Shown here one piece after another: positions 33,941 through 45,077 of a stretch of 64,000 nucleotides of DNA (the stretch's first letter is position 1; every line of letters begins with the position of its first letter). A program made the translations under genes and the position numbers. The notes under the pieces were generated by a model. The model made no database searches. It saw nothing but the letters and a program-made list of their open reading frames with translations, and was not told the origin of the DNA. This DNA is from Stomorhina lunata (Eukaryota > Arthropoda > Insecta > Diptera > Rhiniidae): the NCBI GenBank assembly GCA_933228675.1, contig OW121740.1, positions 159,770,486 through 159,834,485 of the forward strand, read 5' to 3'.

Positions 33941-36235
33941 AGAAAAATTTTGCTCAAAATTTTCTAATAGAAAAATTTTGCTCAAAATTTTCTTATAGAA
34001 AAATTTTGATCAAAATTTTCTTATAGAAAAATTTTGATCAAAATTTTGTTAAAGAAAAAAATTATAGAAAAATTTTGATCAAAATTTTCTTATAGAAAAA
34101 TTTTGATCAAAATTTTCTTATAGAAAAATTTTGATCAAAATTTTCTTATAGAAAAATTTTGATCAACATTTTTTTATAGAAAAATTTTTATCAAAATTTT
34201 CTTATAGAAAAATTTTTATCAAAATTTTCTTATAGAAAAATTTTTATCAAATTTTTCTTATAGAAAAATTTTGATCAAAATTTTCTTATAGAAAAATTTT
34301 GGTCAAAATTTTATTATAAAAAAATTTTGATCAAAATTTTCTTATAGAAAAATTTTGATCAAAATTTTCTTATAGAAAATTTTTGATCAAAATTTTCTTA
34401 TAGAAAAATTTTGATCAAAATTTTCTTATAGAAAAATTTTGATCAAAATTTTCTTATAGAAAAATTTTGATCAAAATTTTCTTATAGAAAAATTTTGATC
34501 AAAATTTTCTTATAGAAAAATTTTGATCAAAATTTTCTTATAGAAAAATTTTGGTCAAAATTTTATTATAGAAAAATTTTGATCAAAATTTTTTTATAGA
34601 AAAATTTTGATCAAAATTTTCTTATAGAAAAATTTTGATCAAAATTTTCTTATAGAAAAATTTTGATCAAAATTTTCTTATAGAAAAATTTTGATCAAAA
34701 TTTTCTTATAGAAAAATTTTGATCAAAATTTTCTTATAGAAAAATTTTGATCAAAATTTTCCTATAGAAAAATTTTGATCAAAATTTTCTTATAGAAAAA
34801 TTTTGATCAAAATTTTCTTATAGAAAAATTTTGATCAAAATTTTCTTATAGAAAAATTTTGATCACAATTTTCTTATAGAAAAATTTTGATCAAAATTTT
34901 CCTATAGAAAAATTTTCATCAAAATTTTCTTATAGAAAAATTTTGATCAAAATTTTCTTATAGAAAAATTTTGATCAAAATTTTCTTATAGAAAAATTTT
35001 GATCAAAATTTTCTAATAGAAAAATTTTGATCAAAATTTTCTAATAGAAAAATTTTGATCAAAATTTTCTAATAGAAAAATTTTGATCAAAATTTTCTAA
35101 TAGAAAAATTTTGATCAAAATTTTCTTATAGAAAAATTTTGATCAAAATTTTCTTATAGAAAAATTTTGATCAAAATTTTCTTATAGAAAAATTTTAATC
35201 AAAATTTTCTTATAGAAAAATTTTGATCAAAATTTTCTTATAGAAAAATTTTGATCAAAATTTTCTTATAGAAAAATTTTGATCAAAATTTTTTTGTAGA
35301 CAAGTTTTGGTCAAAATTTTCTTATAAACAAATTTTGTTATAGACAAATTTTGATCAAAATTTTCTTATAAGAAAAATTTGATCAAAATTTGTCTATAAG
35401 AAAATTTTGATCAAAATTTGTCTATAAGAAAATTTTGATCAAAATTTTCCTATAAGAAAATTTTGATCAAAATTTTCTTATAGAAAAATTTTGATCAAAA
35501 TTTTCTTATAGAAAAATTTTGATCAAAATTTTCTCAAAATTTTCTTATAGAAAAATTTTGCTTAAAATTTTCTTATAGAGAAATTTTGCTCAAAATTTTC
35601 TTGTAGACAAATTTTGCTCAAAATTTTTTTGTAGACAAGTTTTGGTCAAAATTTTCTTATAAACAAATTTTGATCAAAATTTTGTTATAGACAAATTTTG
35701 ATCAAAATTTTCTTATAAGAAAAATTTTCTTATAGAAAAATTTTAATTAACATTTTTGTTAAGAAACTTTTGATCAAAATTTTTGTATATGAAATTTTTT
35801 ATAAGAAACTTTTAATCAAAACTTTTGTATAAGAAAATTTTAATCAAATATTTTTTTATGAAAATTTTGATCAAATGTTTTGTATATGAAAATTTTAATC
35901 AAAATTTTTCTATATGAAAATTTTAATCAAAATTTTTCTACATGAGAATTTTGACCAAAATGTTTCTATACGAAAATTTTGATAAGGAAATTTTGGATCA
36001 AATATTTTCTATATGAAAATTTTGATCAAAATTTTTTTATATAAAAATTGTTATCAAAATTTTTCTATATGAAAATTTTGATCAAATTTTTCGATATGAA
36101 AATTTTGATCAAATTTTTCGATATGAAAATTTTGATCAAATTTTTCGATATGAAAATTTTGATCAAATTTTTTCTATAGAAAATTTTAATAAAAATTTTT
36201 CTATAAGAAAATTTTGCTTAAAATTTTTCTATAAA
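33941..36235. repeat. 28-bp tandem array (GATC/CTTATAG type)
   Basis: The unit TTTTGATCAAAA + TTTTCTTATAGAAAAA is 28 bp and repeats about 75-80 times, most uniform from 34080 to 35290. From about 35290 to 36230 it degrades, and TATATGAAAATTTTGATCAA variants take over. It shares the GATC half-unit with the array at 31.2-32.4 kb but differs consistently in the other half. Confidence 0.95.
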
Positions 36236-37445
36236 GGAGAGGACAATAAAATAGTATCTGCCCTGTTTTTTTTTTTTTGCATGTTTATAATAAATGACAA
36301 AAGTTGGATTGAATTTATGGTAACAAATAATTCAGGTAAGAACTAAAAATTTACTTATTTAAACAATTTTGAATTAAAAATTTTATATTTAAAAAAATTA
36401 AAGTAAAATTACTGTAATAAAAAAATATTTTGAATTATTTTACATTTTTCTTATATTTTGATGTTTTATTAAATAGTGTAAAATTTCATTTTTGCAAGTA
36501 TTCCAAAATATATATTTTATTGTTTGTTTTTGTTATACTTAAATATTTTTGGTTTATATAAATTTTCTGGTTTTATTTTTATAATAAATTTTTTTTTTTA
36601 TAAGGAATTTTTTGTGATTTTTTTTTCACATGGAATTGAAAAATATATTGTTTGAGTATTAAATTTGAAATAAAAAGCTATGGCTATAAATTTACTGGAT
36701 CTAAAAAAAAGGAAGAATCTATGGATTTATTTTTTTATATATTGTTTTTAAATAAGCTTTAGTTTTTTTATTTCATATATTACACTTTTTATTTTTTATT
36801 TTAATGACTGAAAGTGTTAATTTTCATGGTAATTTTTGTGTTATTTTTAGTTTTTTTTTTTTAATTATTATACAGATATTTTGTGGCTTTTTTTTAGACA
36901 TCTATACATTATACAATTATAAATTTTACTTTACAGTTTTTTATACTAAATAAATAATAAATTTGTTTTTTTTATTACAAAATTACAAAGTGAGTTTTAT
37001 TTGTTTTTGGCAGAAAAATGATAATTTTAAAGATCAATATGGGGAAATAAATGGGGAAATAAATTAAATGACTAATTTTGGAAATATTGGCAAGAGATTA
37101 GAAAATAGAAAATTTACAAATAAAAGCATCAAATGTAAATATTTTTGGAATATTTAGAAATTTTAGATAATATACAGTCCAATTATAAACATTCTCGGTG
37201 AGTTAAATTCCCCTTGAGTTTATTTTACCAGATAAATTAATTCTCCTATTAAAAATTAACTGAAAGAATATTTTTATGTGGAAGGGAATTTCAATTGGAA
37301 ATTTGAATGTTTCCCCATTTTCGAAGTCTGTCTATAACAGGGAAAAATTTTTATTTAAGATCTTATCTATAATAGGGGAACAGTAAAAGGTGTGAAAATT
37401 CACTGGGAATTGTTATTCGAAATAATAATTGAAAGACTTATGTGC
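36236..37445. other. AT-rich DNA, no gene seen
   Basis: Long T and A runs. GGGGAAATAAATGGGGAAAT near 37040-37060 is a short duplication. No coding evidence. Confidence 0.45.
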
Positions 37446-37492
37446 TGTTTATATAACACAAACGGCTGATGATTGAGTGAAATTTACATGTA

Positions 37493-38793
37493 TCGGGTTT
37501 TATTGAGGTATAGAACTTTAAGTTGGCATCACTTTTTTAACTGGCGGCCATTTTGTCAGCTGTCAAGTGATTAATATTTAGTTTGGTTTGCCATTTCATC
37601 ATGAACAGGTTGACAAAAGAACAACGCTTGCAAATCGTGCAAATTTATTTCGAAAATAATGGTTCAGTTCGCGAAGTTTACCGCAAGCTCCGTCCATTTT
37701 ATGGTCGACATAATCGTCCATCAGAGCAAATCATTCGGTTAACCATGGATCGTTTTCGCACTACGTTTACTCTATGTGATAATACGCATCCGCAGCGACG
37801 TCGAACAGTGCGCACCGAAGAAACAATTGCCGTTGTAGAGCAAAGTATTGAAGAGGACCCGAATGAATCGATTCGCCACCATGCACAGCAATTGGAGCTT
37901 TGTCCATCAACTTTATGGAAGATTTTGCGCAAAGATCTTGGCTTGCGACCTTACAAGATCCAGCTTGTGCAAGAATTAAAGCCGCTAGACCATGCAATGC
38001 GTCGTGATTTTGGTGTATGGGCCGAAAATGAGATTGATCTCGATGCTGATTTTCATCGCAAAATTTTGTTCAGTGATGAGGCTCATTTTTGGTTGAATGG
38101 CTACGTCAACAAGCAAAATTGCCGCATTTGGAATGAAGAGAATCCACATGAGACCCTTGAGACGCCATTACATCCACAAAAACTGACTGTTTGGTGTGCT
38201 CTATGGGCTGGTGGAGTCATTGGGCCATACTTCTTCCGAAATAATGCTGGAGAGTCAGTTACCATAAATGGAGACCGGTATAGAGCCATGATAACCGACT
38301 ATTTTGTTCCCCAATTGGATGGCATGAATGTGGATGAGTTGTGGTTCCAACAAGACGGCGCTACATGCCACACGGCGCACGTCACAATTGATTTATTGAA
38401 GGAAACATTCGATGAGCGCATAATTTCGCGGAATGGACCTGTCAATTGGCCACCAAGATCGTGCGATTTGACACCACTGGATTATTTTCTTTGGGGATAT
38501 GTCAAGTCGCTCGTCTACGCCAACAAACCAGAAATGTTAGGAGACTTGGAAGCCAACATTCGTGGCGTTATTGCCAACATACGGCCCCATATGCTCGAAA
38601 AAGTAGTTGAAAATTGGACCTGTAGAATTGGCTTTATTCGAGCCAGCCGCGGCGGCCACATGCCCGAAATCATATTTAAACATTAATGGCATAAAATTAT
38701 CCTTCCAATAAAGCCAAATTGATGGACATTAAAACGATTTTCTTGTGTTTTATTTCAATTCGAAGTTCTATACCTCTAAAAAAAAACACCCAT
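37493..38793 (+). mobile_element. DD41D rosa-like Tc1/mariner element, intact copy
   Basis: About 1.30 kb. The left end is TCGGGTTTTATTGAGGTATA and the right end ...TATACCTCTAAAAAAAAACA followed by CCCAT. The shared inverted repeat (GGGTGTTTTTT and GAGGTATAGAACTT) is clearer in the second copy at 42836. TA flanks both sides (37491-37492 and 38794-38795). It sits inside a MITE, so the empty site is known. Confidence 0.93.
37601..38686 (+). CDS. DD41D transposase, intact 361-residue ORF
   Basis: Predicted cut-and-paste transposase of the IS630/Tc1/mariner superfamily, acting on the element's own inverted ends in the nucleus. I start at ATG 37601 (MNRLTKEQRL) because relatives begin there; the frame stays open 18 bases further up. 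The N-terminal 60 residues form a helix-turn-helix of the type common in insect transposases. RRTVRTEET (residues 68-76) looks like a basic linker. Catalytic Asp are D159 (FSDEAHFWL), D252 (FQQDGATCHT) and D294 (TPLDYFLW), with 41 residues between the last two. This is DD41D spacing, as described for rosa elements of tephritid flies. There is no stop or frameshift. An AATAAA lies about 20 bp after the stop. The sequence is much less AT-rich than its surroundings, consistent with recent arrival. Confidence 0.94.
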   Translation: MNRLTKEQRLQIVQIYFENNGSVREVYRKLRPFYGRHNRPSEQIIRLTMDRFRTTFTLCDNTHPQRRRTVRTEETIAVVEQSIEEDPNESIRHHAQQLELCPSTLWKILRKDLGLRPYKIQLVQELKPLDHAMRRDFGVWAENEIDLDADFHRKILFSDEAHFWLNGYVNKQNCRIWNEENPHETLETPLHPQKLTVWCALWAGGVIGPYFFRNNAGESVTINGDRYRAMITDYFVPQLDGMNVDELWFQQDGATCHTAHVTIDLLKETFDERIISRNGPVNWPPRSCDLTPLDYFLWGYVKSLVYANKPEMLGDLEANIRGVIANIRPHMLEKVVENWTCRIGFIRASRGGHMPEIIFKH

Positions 38794-38867
38794 TATTTTG
38801 TTTTTGTTACAATAACAAAACACATGCAAATTTCACTTAATCGTCAGCTGCTTGTGTTATAAAAACA

Positions 38868-40700
38868 ACACAACAACAATTTTAAAAATATTGGCAAATT
38901 TTTGGGAAAATTTATAATATAAAAAAATGCTACAAATGCAATATATTTTTGAAAATGTTAATAAATTTAAAAAAATTTCTATGAATTTTCGATAGTACAA
39001 ATTTAACTTATTTTTGTGTTGTTTAAATTCAAAAAAAAATTTTTTAACTTATTTTTAAACTTAATTAATGACATGTTATTTAGTTTGTTTTTTTAATACT
39101 TTTATATGTACTTAAATATTTAACTAAGTTTTTAATACTTTTTTTTCTCAAGAAAATGATGATACATTTATTTATTAATAATTATATAAATAAATTATAA
39201 TTTTATAATAAAAATTGAAATAATATTAAATTTTTAAAGCTTTAAATTTTTTAAAGCAATTATATTTTTTCTAAAATTAAATTAATAAATAATAATAATT
39301 GTTTTAATTTTGTTAAGAAAACAAGTGCCTTAAATTCTTTTTTTTTTTTTGCTTAAAAAAATAAAATTTTTTCAATTTTTTTGTATTCAATTTAGGTTTT
39401 AGTGTATAAAATATAGTTTTTTCTTGTTGAATTCATGTTTGTAATAATTATAGTTACATTAAATAGAATATTAAATATAAATATAATTAAGTAATTAATT
39501 AATTAATTAATAAATATGATATGATAAATTTAAATTCAAACTACAAGAAATAGTCCATTTGTCTTACCAATCAGCACTAGTGTTTCTTTTTTTTATATTT
39601 ATGTATAATTTTTTTTTCAATGAAATGTTTAATAATCTAAATGATCTTTTAATGATCGAAAACTAAATAAAATTAATATCACCCGAAACTAAAGGATAAA
39701 GTCGTTTGTTTTGTTCTTAAAAAGTTTCCAATAGCAAAATTAAATTTTCGAATTTGAAAAACTATTTTAAATATGTTCAATAACACTCTAATAGCCTAAA
39801 CCCTAAACTAAATTTGTAATTTTTTTTCGATTTAAACGCTATTTTTCAGATTTGGGGCCTATGCGCTACGTATTAACGATGTCCAATTCGACTAAAATTT
39901 TGTGATTGGAAGTTTCTCATCAAATCTCACAATAATCCGAAAAAAAATTGGAAATTGCAATTGGAAAATTTTTTTTTTTCATACATTTGAAAACCCGCTA
40001 TAATGCGTATATCAAGCAAAAAACTAAAATTTTGTGAAAATGAGCGAATTCACTAAATTGTGAATAAATTCGAAAAAAAAACAATCGATTTTTATGCTCG
40101 ATATCTCATTTTGTTGCTATTATATGTCGCTATGCGATAAAATAATAAATCTGGAAGTTTTTGCCGTTTTCGATTTTCCATAATTTTTTTAAAACAAAAA
40201 TTTTTGCCATTTTTACGTAATAAATATATTTTTTTCTTAAGTTTTTTATTATAACTCCGATACTATTGATCCGATTAAAACGCGATATATAGACAAATCA
40301 AAGGCTATGTAAATCTTAATTTTTCTGATTTTATTTGAATAATATTTGATTATTAGTTTCTGAGTTATCATTAATTATGTAAAACAAAACCTATCCATAG
40401 AATTTAAAAATTTTACCATTTTTGTACTAAGGTAGCCATGATACATCAAATGTATATAGTGGTAACTCCAGCATATTTTTGCTGTTGCCCTATGTTATTG
40501 ATATAATTGTAAATCAAAAGTATTTTTCTAAGAATATCTAAAAATAATTTGGCCACTTTTTTGACTTTAGTAGCTTTTTATTGCTTATGATCAGAGGTCG
40601 GCGCAAAGAGAATAGAACAAAATAATCTTCGGTAGAGTTGCCGTTTTTTTTTACTTTTAACTATAATAGGTACTTTTTAAATGTGTAGTTCCGAAGTTCT
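38868..40700. other. Very AT-rich DNA, no gene seen
   Basis: A/T runs and AATTAATTAATTAA stretches occur near 39490-39510. Around 39850-40420 there are phrases typical of dispersed fly repeats (ATCCGATTAAAACGCGATAT) but no ends that I can define. Confidence 0.45.
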
Positions 40701-41150
40701 AATAAGAACATTTTTTTTATCAAAATTTTTTTCTATAGAAAAAAATTTGTCAAAAATTTTTCTATTGAAAACTTTTTGACCAAAAATTTGTTTAAAGAAT
40801 TTTTTTTTTTTTTCAAAATATTGTTTTATCAAAAATTTTACTAAAGAAATTTTTTTTAAAAAAATTTTACTAAAGAAATTTTTTTTAAAAAAATTTTTCT
40901 ATAGAAAATTTTTTTTATCAAAAATTACAGAAAGATATTTTTATTAAGTTTAGAAAAAAAATTTTATGGAAAATTTTTCTATAGAAAAATTTTTTTTGAG
41001 AAAATTTTTCTATAGAAAAACATTTTCTGAGAAAATTTTTAACAGAAAAATATTTTTACCAAAAAATTTTTTAAAGAAAAATGTTTTTATCAAGAATTTT
41101 TCTATTAAGAAATGTTTGCATCCAAAATATCTAAAAAAAAATTTTTTTTC
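40701..41150. repeat. Decayed ~29-bp array next to the conserved flank
   Basis: Units such as AAATTTTTCTATAGAAAATT and TTTTTTATCAAAAATTTT alternate irregularly. They are the same type as the array at 62370-63170 but strongly diverged. The flank at 41180-41515 follows directly. Confidence 0.8.
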
Positions 41151-41179
41151 TAAAAAACATAAAATTGTTTTGTATTTGA

Positions 41180-41515
41180 ATTTATTTCTGTCTCGAAAAA
41201 TATTCCCAATTCGGTTACATTTATTTCAATGCTTACAAAAATAGTACTGTCGTGGCAACAATGTTCCAGACTATATTTCTTTGTTCTCTCGAACCATGTA
41301 TTTTGTTGCTATAAATTGGATTTTGATTTTGTTTCTTGTGCATTTTGTTTTTGCATTTTCTTTAACAAAGCGGCACTAACCTTCTCTGTCAACATCCAAA
41401 TTCAAACTGAATGATTTTAATACTCATTTTCACGAGTTTCATTAATGATCGTGGTATTTACGAAAATTATAAAGATTCTTCGGCTTCTGGTGGTATGGGC
41501 TGCCTACGACTGCTT
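41180..41515 (+). repeat. Conserved array-flanking segment, copy A
   Basis: It contains GTACTGTCGTGGCAACAATG, CATTTTGTTTTTGCATTTTC, AAAGCGGCAC and GGTGGTATGGGCTGCCTACG. It matches 62030-62345 in reverse complement over about 300 bp. In both copies an array of TTTCTATAGAAAA units lies on the same side, after a ...ATATTCCCAA... junction. The small frames inside are not conserved as protein. Confidence 0.82.
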
Positions 41516-42835
41516 ATAATTATATGAAAGTTCATAAAAATTAATGTAAATATAGCAATAGAATTTAGTTACTAATGAAATGTGTTTTTAATTTTTAAAT
41601 CAGACAAAAAAACTAAAAGTTATTAACCTTTTTTTTTGAATATGTTCACCGATGAGCCAGCATCGGTTAAATTAGCAAAATAATCGTGTAAAGCTCTGAT
41701 ACAGAATATCAAAGATTTATTTAAAAGAAAATCATGTAGATCTAAATAACATTTTGATCATTTGCAAAATTCTGAATCTAAGAGATCAAGGCCATGAAAT
41801 TGATCTATCTCTATAGTATGGGCAGAAATAATTTACAATAAAAAGGGCTTAGAAAACTTGGGTTGAACGAAAAGTAGAATGTGTGAGAACTCGATAACAC
41901 TATGGGTACAAATTGAGGACAAACGTTAAGGTAGAAGGCCAATGCACGAGGCAAGCGGCTGCGGGCGACAATGGAAAAATGTAGAAATTTGTTCTACTTT
42001 TCCGCACGGCAGATTTTTTCAATGCTGCCAGATTTATTTAAATATCCTACTCAAATATATTTTTATATTAATATTTTTGTAAACAAACGCACATTTTATA
42101 TACTGGCAATACTACCGCAGCCGCATGCCGCGTGTATTGGCCTTGTACCTTTAGGTCAAAGACTCCATAATGCACTCTATACATTTTTGTTTTGTCTAAA
42201 GTGAAATTAAAGGGGAAAAAGAACAACGAAAAACACATAAATGCACAAACAAACGAATATTTCATGAGCACGTGTGTGTGCCTTAGCTTCCTTTCATTGG
42301 ATAATAGTCTCCATTAGTTGTTGAATTAGGGTAAAAACGGTATACTCTCTTTTTTATACGCCATCTTTGGTTAGGCGGTTTTCATGTTTTTAAAACTGAA
42401 AAACTCTACTTGTTTTTCATGTAGTAGTTAGTCGAAGGTAAAATAGTGCTTAAAAGCCAGTTTGATGCATCGGATAGAATACAGCTTCTTATTAGCAACT
42501 TAACTTCATTTAGGTCACTAATCATCAGCATAAATCTGCATCCAAAACCCAGAGCCGGTTATAGGGTTATGACAAATGTGTTCCAAGTTTGTCAAAAATA
42601 AGTTTTTTTAAAACAAACATTGATGTTGTACATTAACTGATACTTATAGTCTGTTCAGCAAACATTCACAATTGAGCATTAAAATGGGTCTTATAAACCA
42701 ACAACCAAAGACAAGGGCCTTCTTTTGAGCTTCAGTTAATGAGTCATTCACGTCCTGCTTTCCCACTCAATTGTCAAAAATAAAATGTAAGTGCGTGCGT
42801 TTTGATACTTCGTTCGACGATGCATTCAAAATGTA
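41516..42835. other. Intergenic DNA holding one MITE, no gene seen
   Basis: Apart from the element at 41934-42146, this is unremarkable moderately AT-rich DNA. The 67-77-codon frames on either strand cross the MITE and carry no motif. Confidence 0.45.
41934..42146. mobile_element. MITE with GC-rich inverted ends
   Basis: The left end reads GAAGGCCAATGCACGAGGCA then AGCGGCTGCGG. The right end, reverse-complemented, reads CAAGGCCAATACACGCGGCA then TGCGGCTGCGG. Length is about 213 bp, with TA on both sides. The ends are unusually GC-rich for this window. No coding content. Confidence 0.82.
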
Positions 42836-44137
42836 TCGGGTGTTTTTTATTGAGGTATAGAACTTTAAGTTGGCATCACTTTTTTAACTGGCGGCCATTT
42901 TGTCAACTGTCAAGTGATTAATATTTAGTTTGGTTTGCCATTTCATCATGAACAGGTTGACAAAAGAACAACGCTTGCAAATCATGCAAATTTATTTCGA
43001 AAATAATGGTTCAGTTCGCGAAGTTTACCGCAAGCTCCGTCCATTTTATGGTCGACATAATCGTCCATCAGAGCAATTAATTCGGTTAACCATGGATCGT
43101 TTTCGCACTACGTTTACTCTATGTGATAATAAGCATCCGCAGCGACGTCGAACAGTGCGCACCGAAGAAACAATTGCCGCTGTAGAGCAAAGTGTTGAAG
43201 AGGACCCGAATGAATCGATTCGCCACCGTGCACAGCAATTGGAGCTTTGTCCATCAACTTTATGGAAGATTTTGCGCAAAGATCTTGGCTTGCGACCTTA
43301 CAAGATCCAGCTTGTGCAAGAATTAAAGCCGCGAGACCATGCAATGCGTCGTGATTTTGGTGTATGAGCCGAAAATGAGATTGATCTCGATGCTGATTTT
43401 CATCGCAAAATTTTGTTCAGTGATGAGGCTCATTTTTGGTTGAATGGCTACGTCAACAAGCAAAATTGCCGCATTTGGAGTGAAGAGAATCCACATAAGA
43501 CCCTTGAGACGCCATTACATCCACAAAAACTGACTGTTTGGTGTGCTCTATGGGTGGTGGAGTCATTGGGCCATACATCTTTCGAAATAATGCTGGAGAG
43601 TCAGTTACCATAAATGGAGACCGGTATAGAGCCATGATAACCGACTATTTTGTTCCCCAATTGGATGGCATGAATGTGGATGAGTTGTGGTTCCAACAAG
43701 ACGGCGCTACATGCCACACAGCGCACGTCACAATTGATTTATTGAAGGAAACATTCGATGAGCGCATAATTTCGCGGAATGGACCTGTCGATTGGCCACC
43801 AAGATCGTGCGATTTGACACCACTGGATTATTTTCTTTGGGGATATGTCAAGTCGCTCGTCTACGCCAACAAACCAGAAACGTTAGGGGACTTGGAAGCC
43901 AACATTCGTGGCGTTATTGCCAACATACGGCCCCATATGCTCGAAAAAGTAGTTGAAAATTGGACCTGTAGAATTGGCTTTATTCGAGCCAGCCGCGGCG
44001 GCCACATGCCCGAAATCATATTTAAACATTAATGGCATAAAATTATCCTTCCAATAAAGCCAAATTGATGGACATTAAAACGATTTTCTTGTGTTTTATT
44101 TCAATTCGAAGTTCTATACCTCTAAAAAAACACCCAT
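42836..44137 (+). mobile_element. DD41D rosa-like element, broken second copy
   Basis: About 1.30 kb and nearly identical to 37493-38793; I count roughly 20 differences by eye. The left end GGGTGTTTTTTATTGAGGTA pairs with the right end GAGGTATAGAACTT...(C)ACCC in reverse. TA flanks both ends (42834-42835 and 44138-44139). It lies about 0.8 kb from the 3' end of the M1-family gene. Confidence 0.93.
42948..44032 (+). pseudogene. DD41D transposase with a stop and a 1-bp deletion
   Basis: It matches the intact copy throughout. TGG for Trp140 is TGA here (43365-43367). One C is missing near 43552 in the codons for LWAGG, which shifts the frame for the catalytic D252/D294 half. Both lesions are absent from the first copy, so they are private to this one and recent. 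All three Asp codons remain readable in the separate frames. Confidence 0.93.
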
Positions 44138-44927
44138 TATATACTCAAGGTACCCCAATGGAAACGGAAGAAATATTTCGAAAATATGTTCGCATACTTT
44201 TCGCAAATGCGTAAAAACCTCGTAATTAGCACTATTTTCATTAAGAAACATATTTTTTTCAAACGGATTGGTTGGTAACGAATTTCTAAAAATACTTTAA
44301 ATTTGAAACTTAAAATATCAAAATTTGTTGTTTGCAATTGGAAACTGTTTTGTCACATAGTGTAAATAAGAAAACATAAATTCCTAGTTTTATGGTTTCT
44401 CTGTAATTTTAGTGTAAATCTAATAAATATGTATGTTTGTATGTAAAATGTAAGTAAAGTAGCTGTGGTTTATGTTGAGATGATCTTGTAAAATTTCAAA
44501 GGAACATAATTACAAATGAGGATATAGAGTATGTATGAGTTTTTCCTTTTTCTGCTTCTTCTTGTTTTTAATAACTTTCCAAATAATTAAGTTTTAAATT
44601 TTATACTTTAAGTTATCATTTTTTGTTGATTTTTTAAATAGTGTTTAGTTGTGTTTTTTTAAGTCAAGTACAAATAATGAATATATTACTCCTTCTTTTT
44701 TTGTTACTTTTGATTGTTTGTTTTAAAAAGATGATAATTATTATTAATTCTATACAGATTTTACAAGTTTTATGGCTAATGCTAATATTTATATTTATTT
44801 ATTTATTTACTTACTTATAAACTTACTTGAAATGAAGGAATGAATGAATTAATGATTGAATGAAAACTGAGCTAGTTGATGAGTCAATGATGATGATAAT
44901 GAAATTATGATGAAAAATATGAAATTT
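44138..44927 (-). other. 3' region of the M1-family gene
   Basis: Downstream of the M1 stop codon on the minus strand, an AATAAATAAATAAATA run at about 44797-44812 offers overlapping poly(A) signals roughly 115 bp after the stop. Beyond it is AT-rich DNA up to the rosa-like insertion. Confidence 0.5.
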
Positions 44928-45077
44928 TTAATGGGAATGCAAATTACTTTCCACCCATTTATACAGTGATGTCTGTGATCTGGCCACCCATTCAACATTG
45001 GAGGCCACACTACTTAAGGTCATGTTTAAGACATCCATGCCTGGACCACGACCAAAGCGATGCACCAAAGATTTAAG
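44928..45077 (-). CDS. M1-like gene, last exon
   Basis: The acceptor is CCTTTTTTACAG. It encodes LKSLVHRFGRGPGMDVLNMT, then WVARSQTSLYKWVESNLHSH and TAA at 44930-44928. The final helices are family-like (usual 'E.v..Nv.Wl...'). There is no hydrophobic tail, so no GPI anchor signal. Confidence 0.92.
   Translation of the reverse strand, partial: LKSLVHRFGRGPGMDVLNMTLSSVASNVEWVARSQTSLYKWVESNLHSH

Larger units (their letters stand above)
37446..38867. mobile_element. Palindromic MITE split by the rosa-like insertion
   Basis: The left part (37446-37492) reads ...ATAACACAAACGGCTGATGATTGAGTG... up to TTTACATGTA. The right part (38794-38867) continues with TATTTTGTTTTTGTTACAAT and then the reverse complement of the left arm (CTTAATCGTCAGCTG). 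Joined, they match the intact copy at 60439-60565. It is non-coding. Confidence 0.85.

Noticed and set aside
31185..36235. Regularly repeated 28-bp units as a CRISPR array
   Set aside because: Units are head-to-tail with no unique spacers, the host is eukaryotic, and no cas-like genes are present.
37699..38289. Minus-strand frames inside the rosa-like transposase
   Set aside because: They are antisense shadows of the plus-strand transposase, repeated identically in the second copy.
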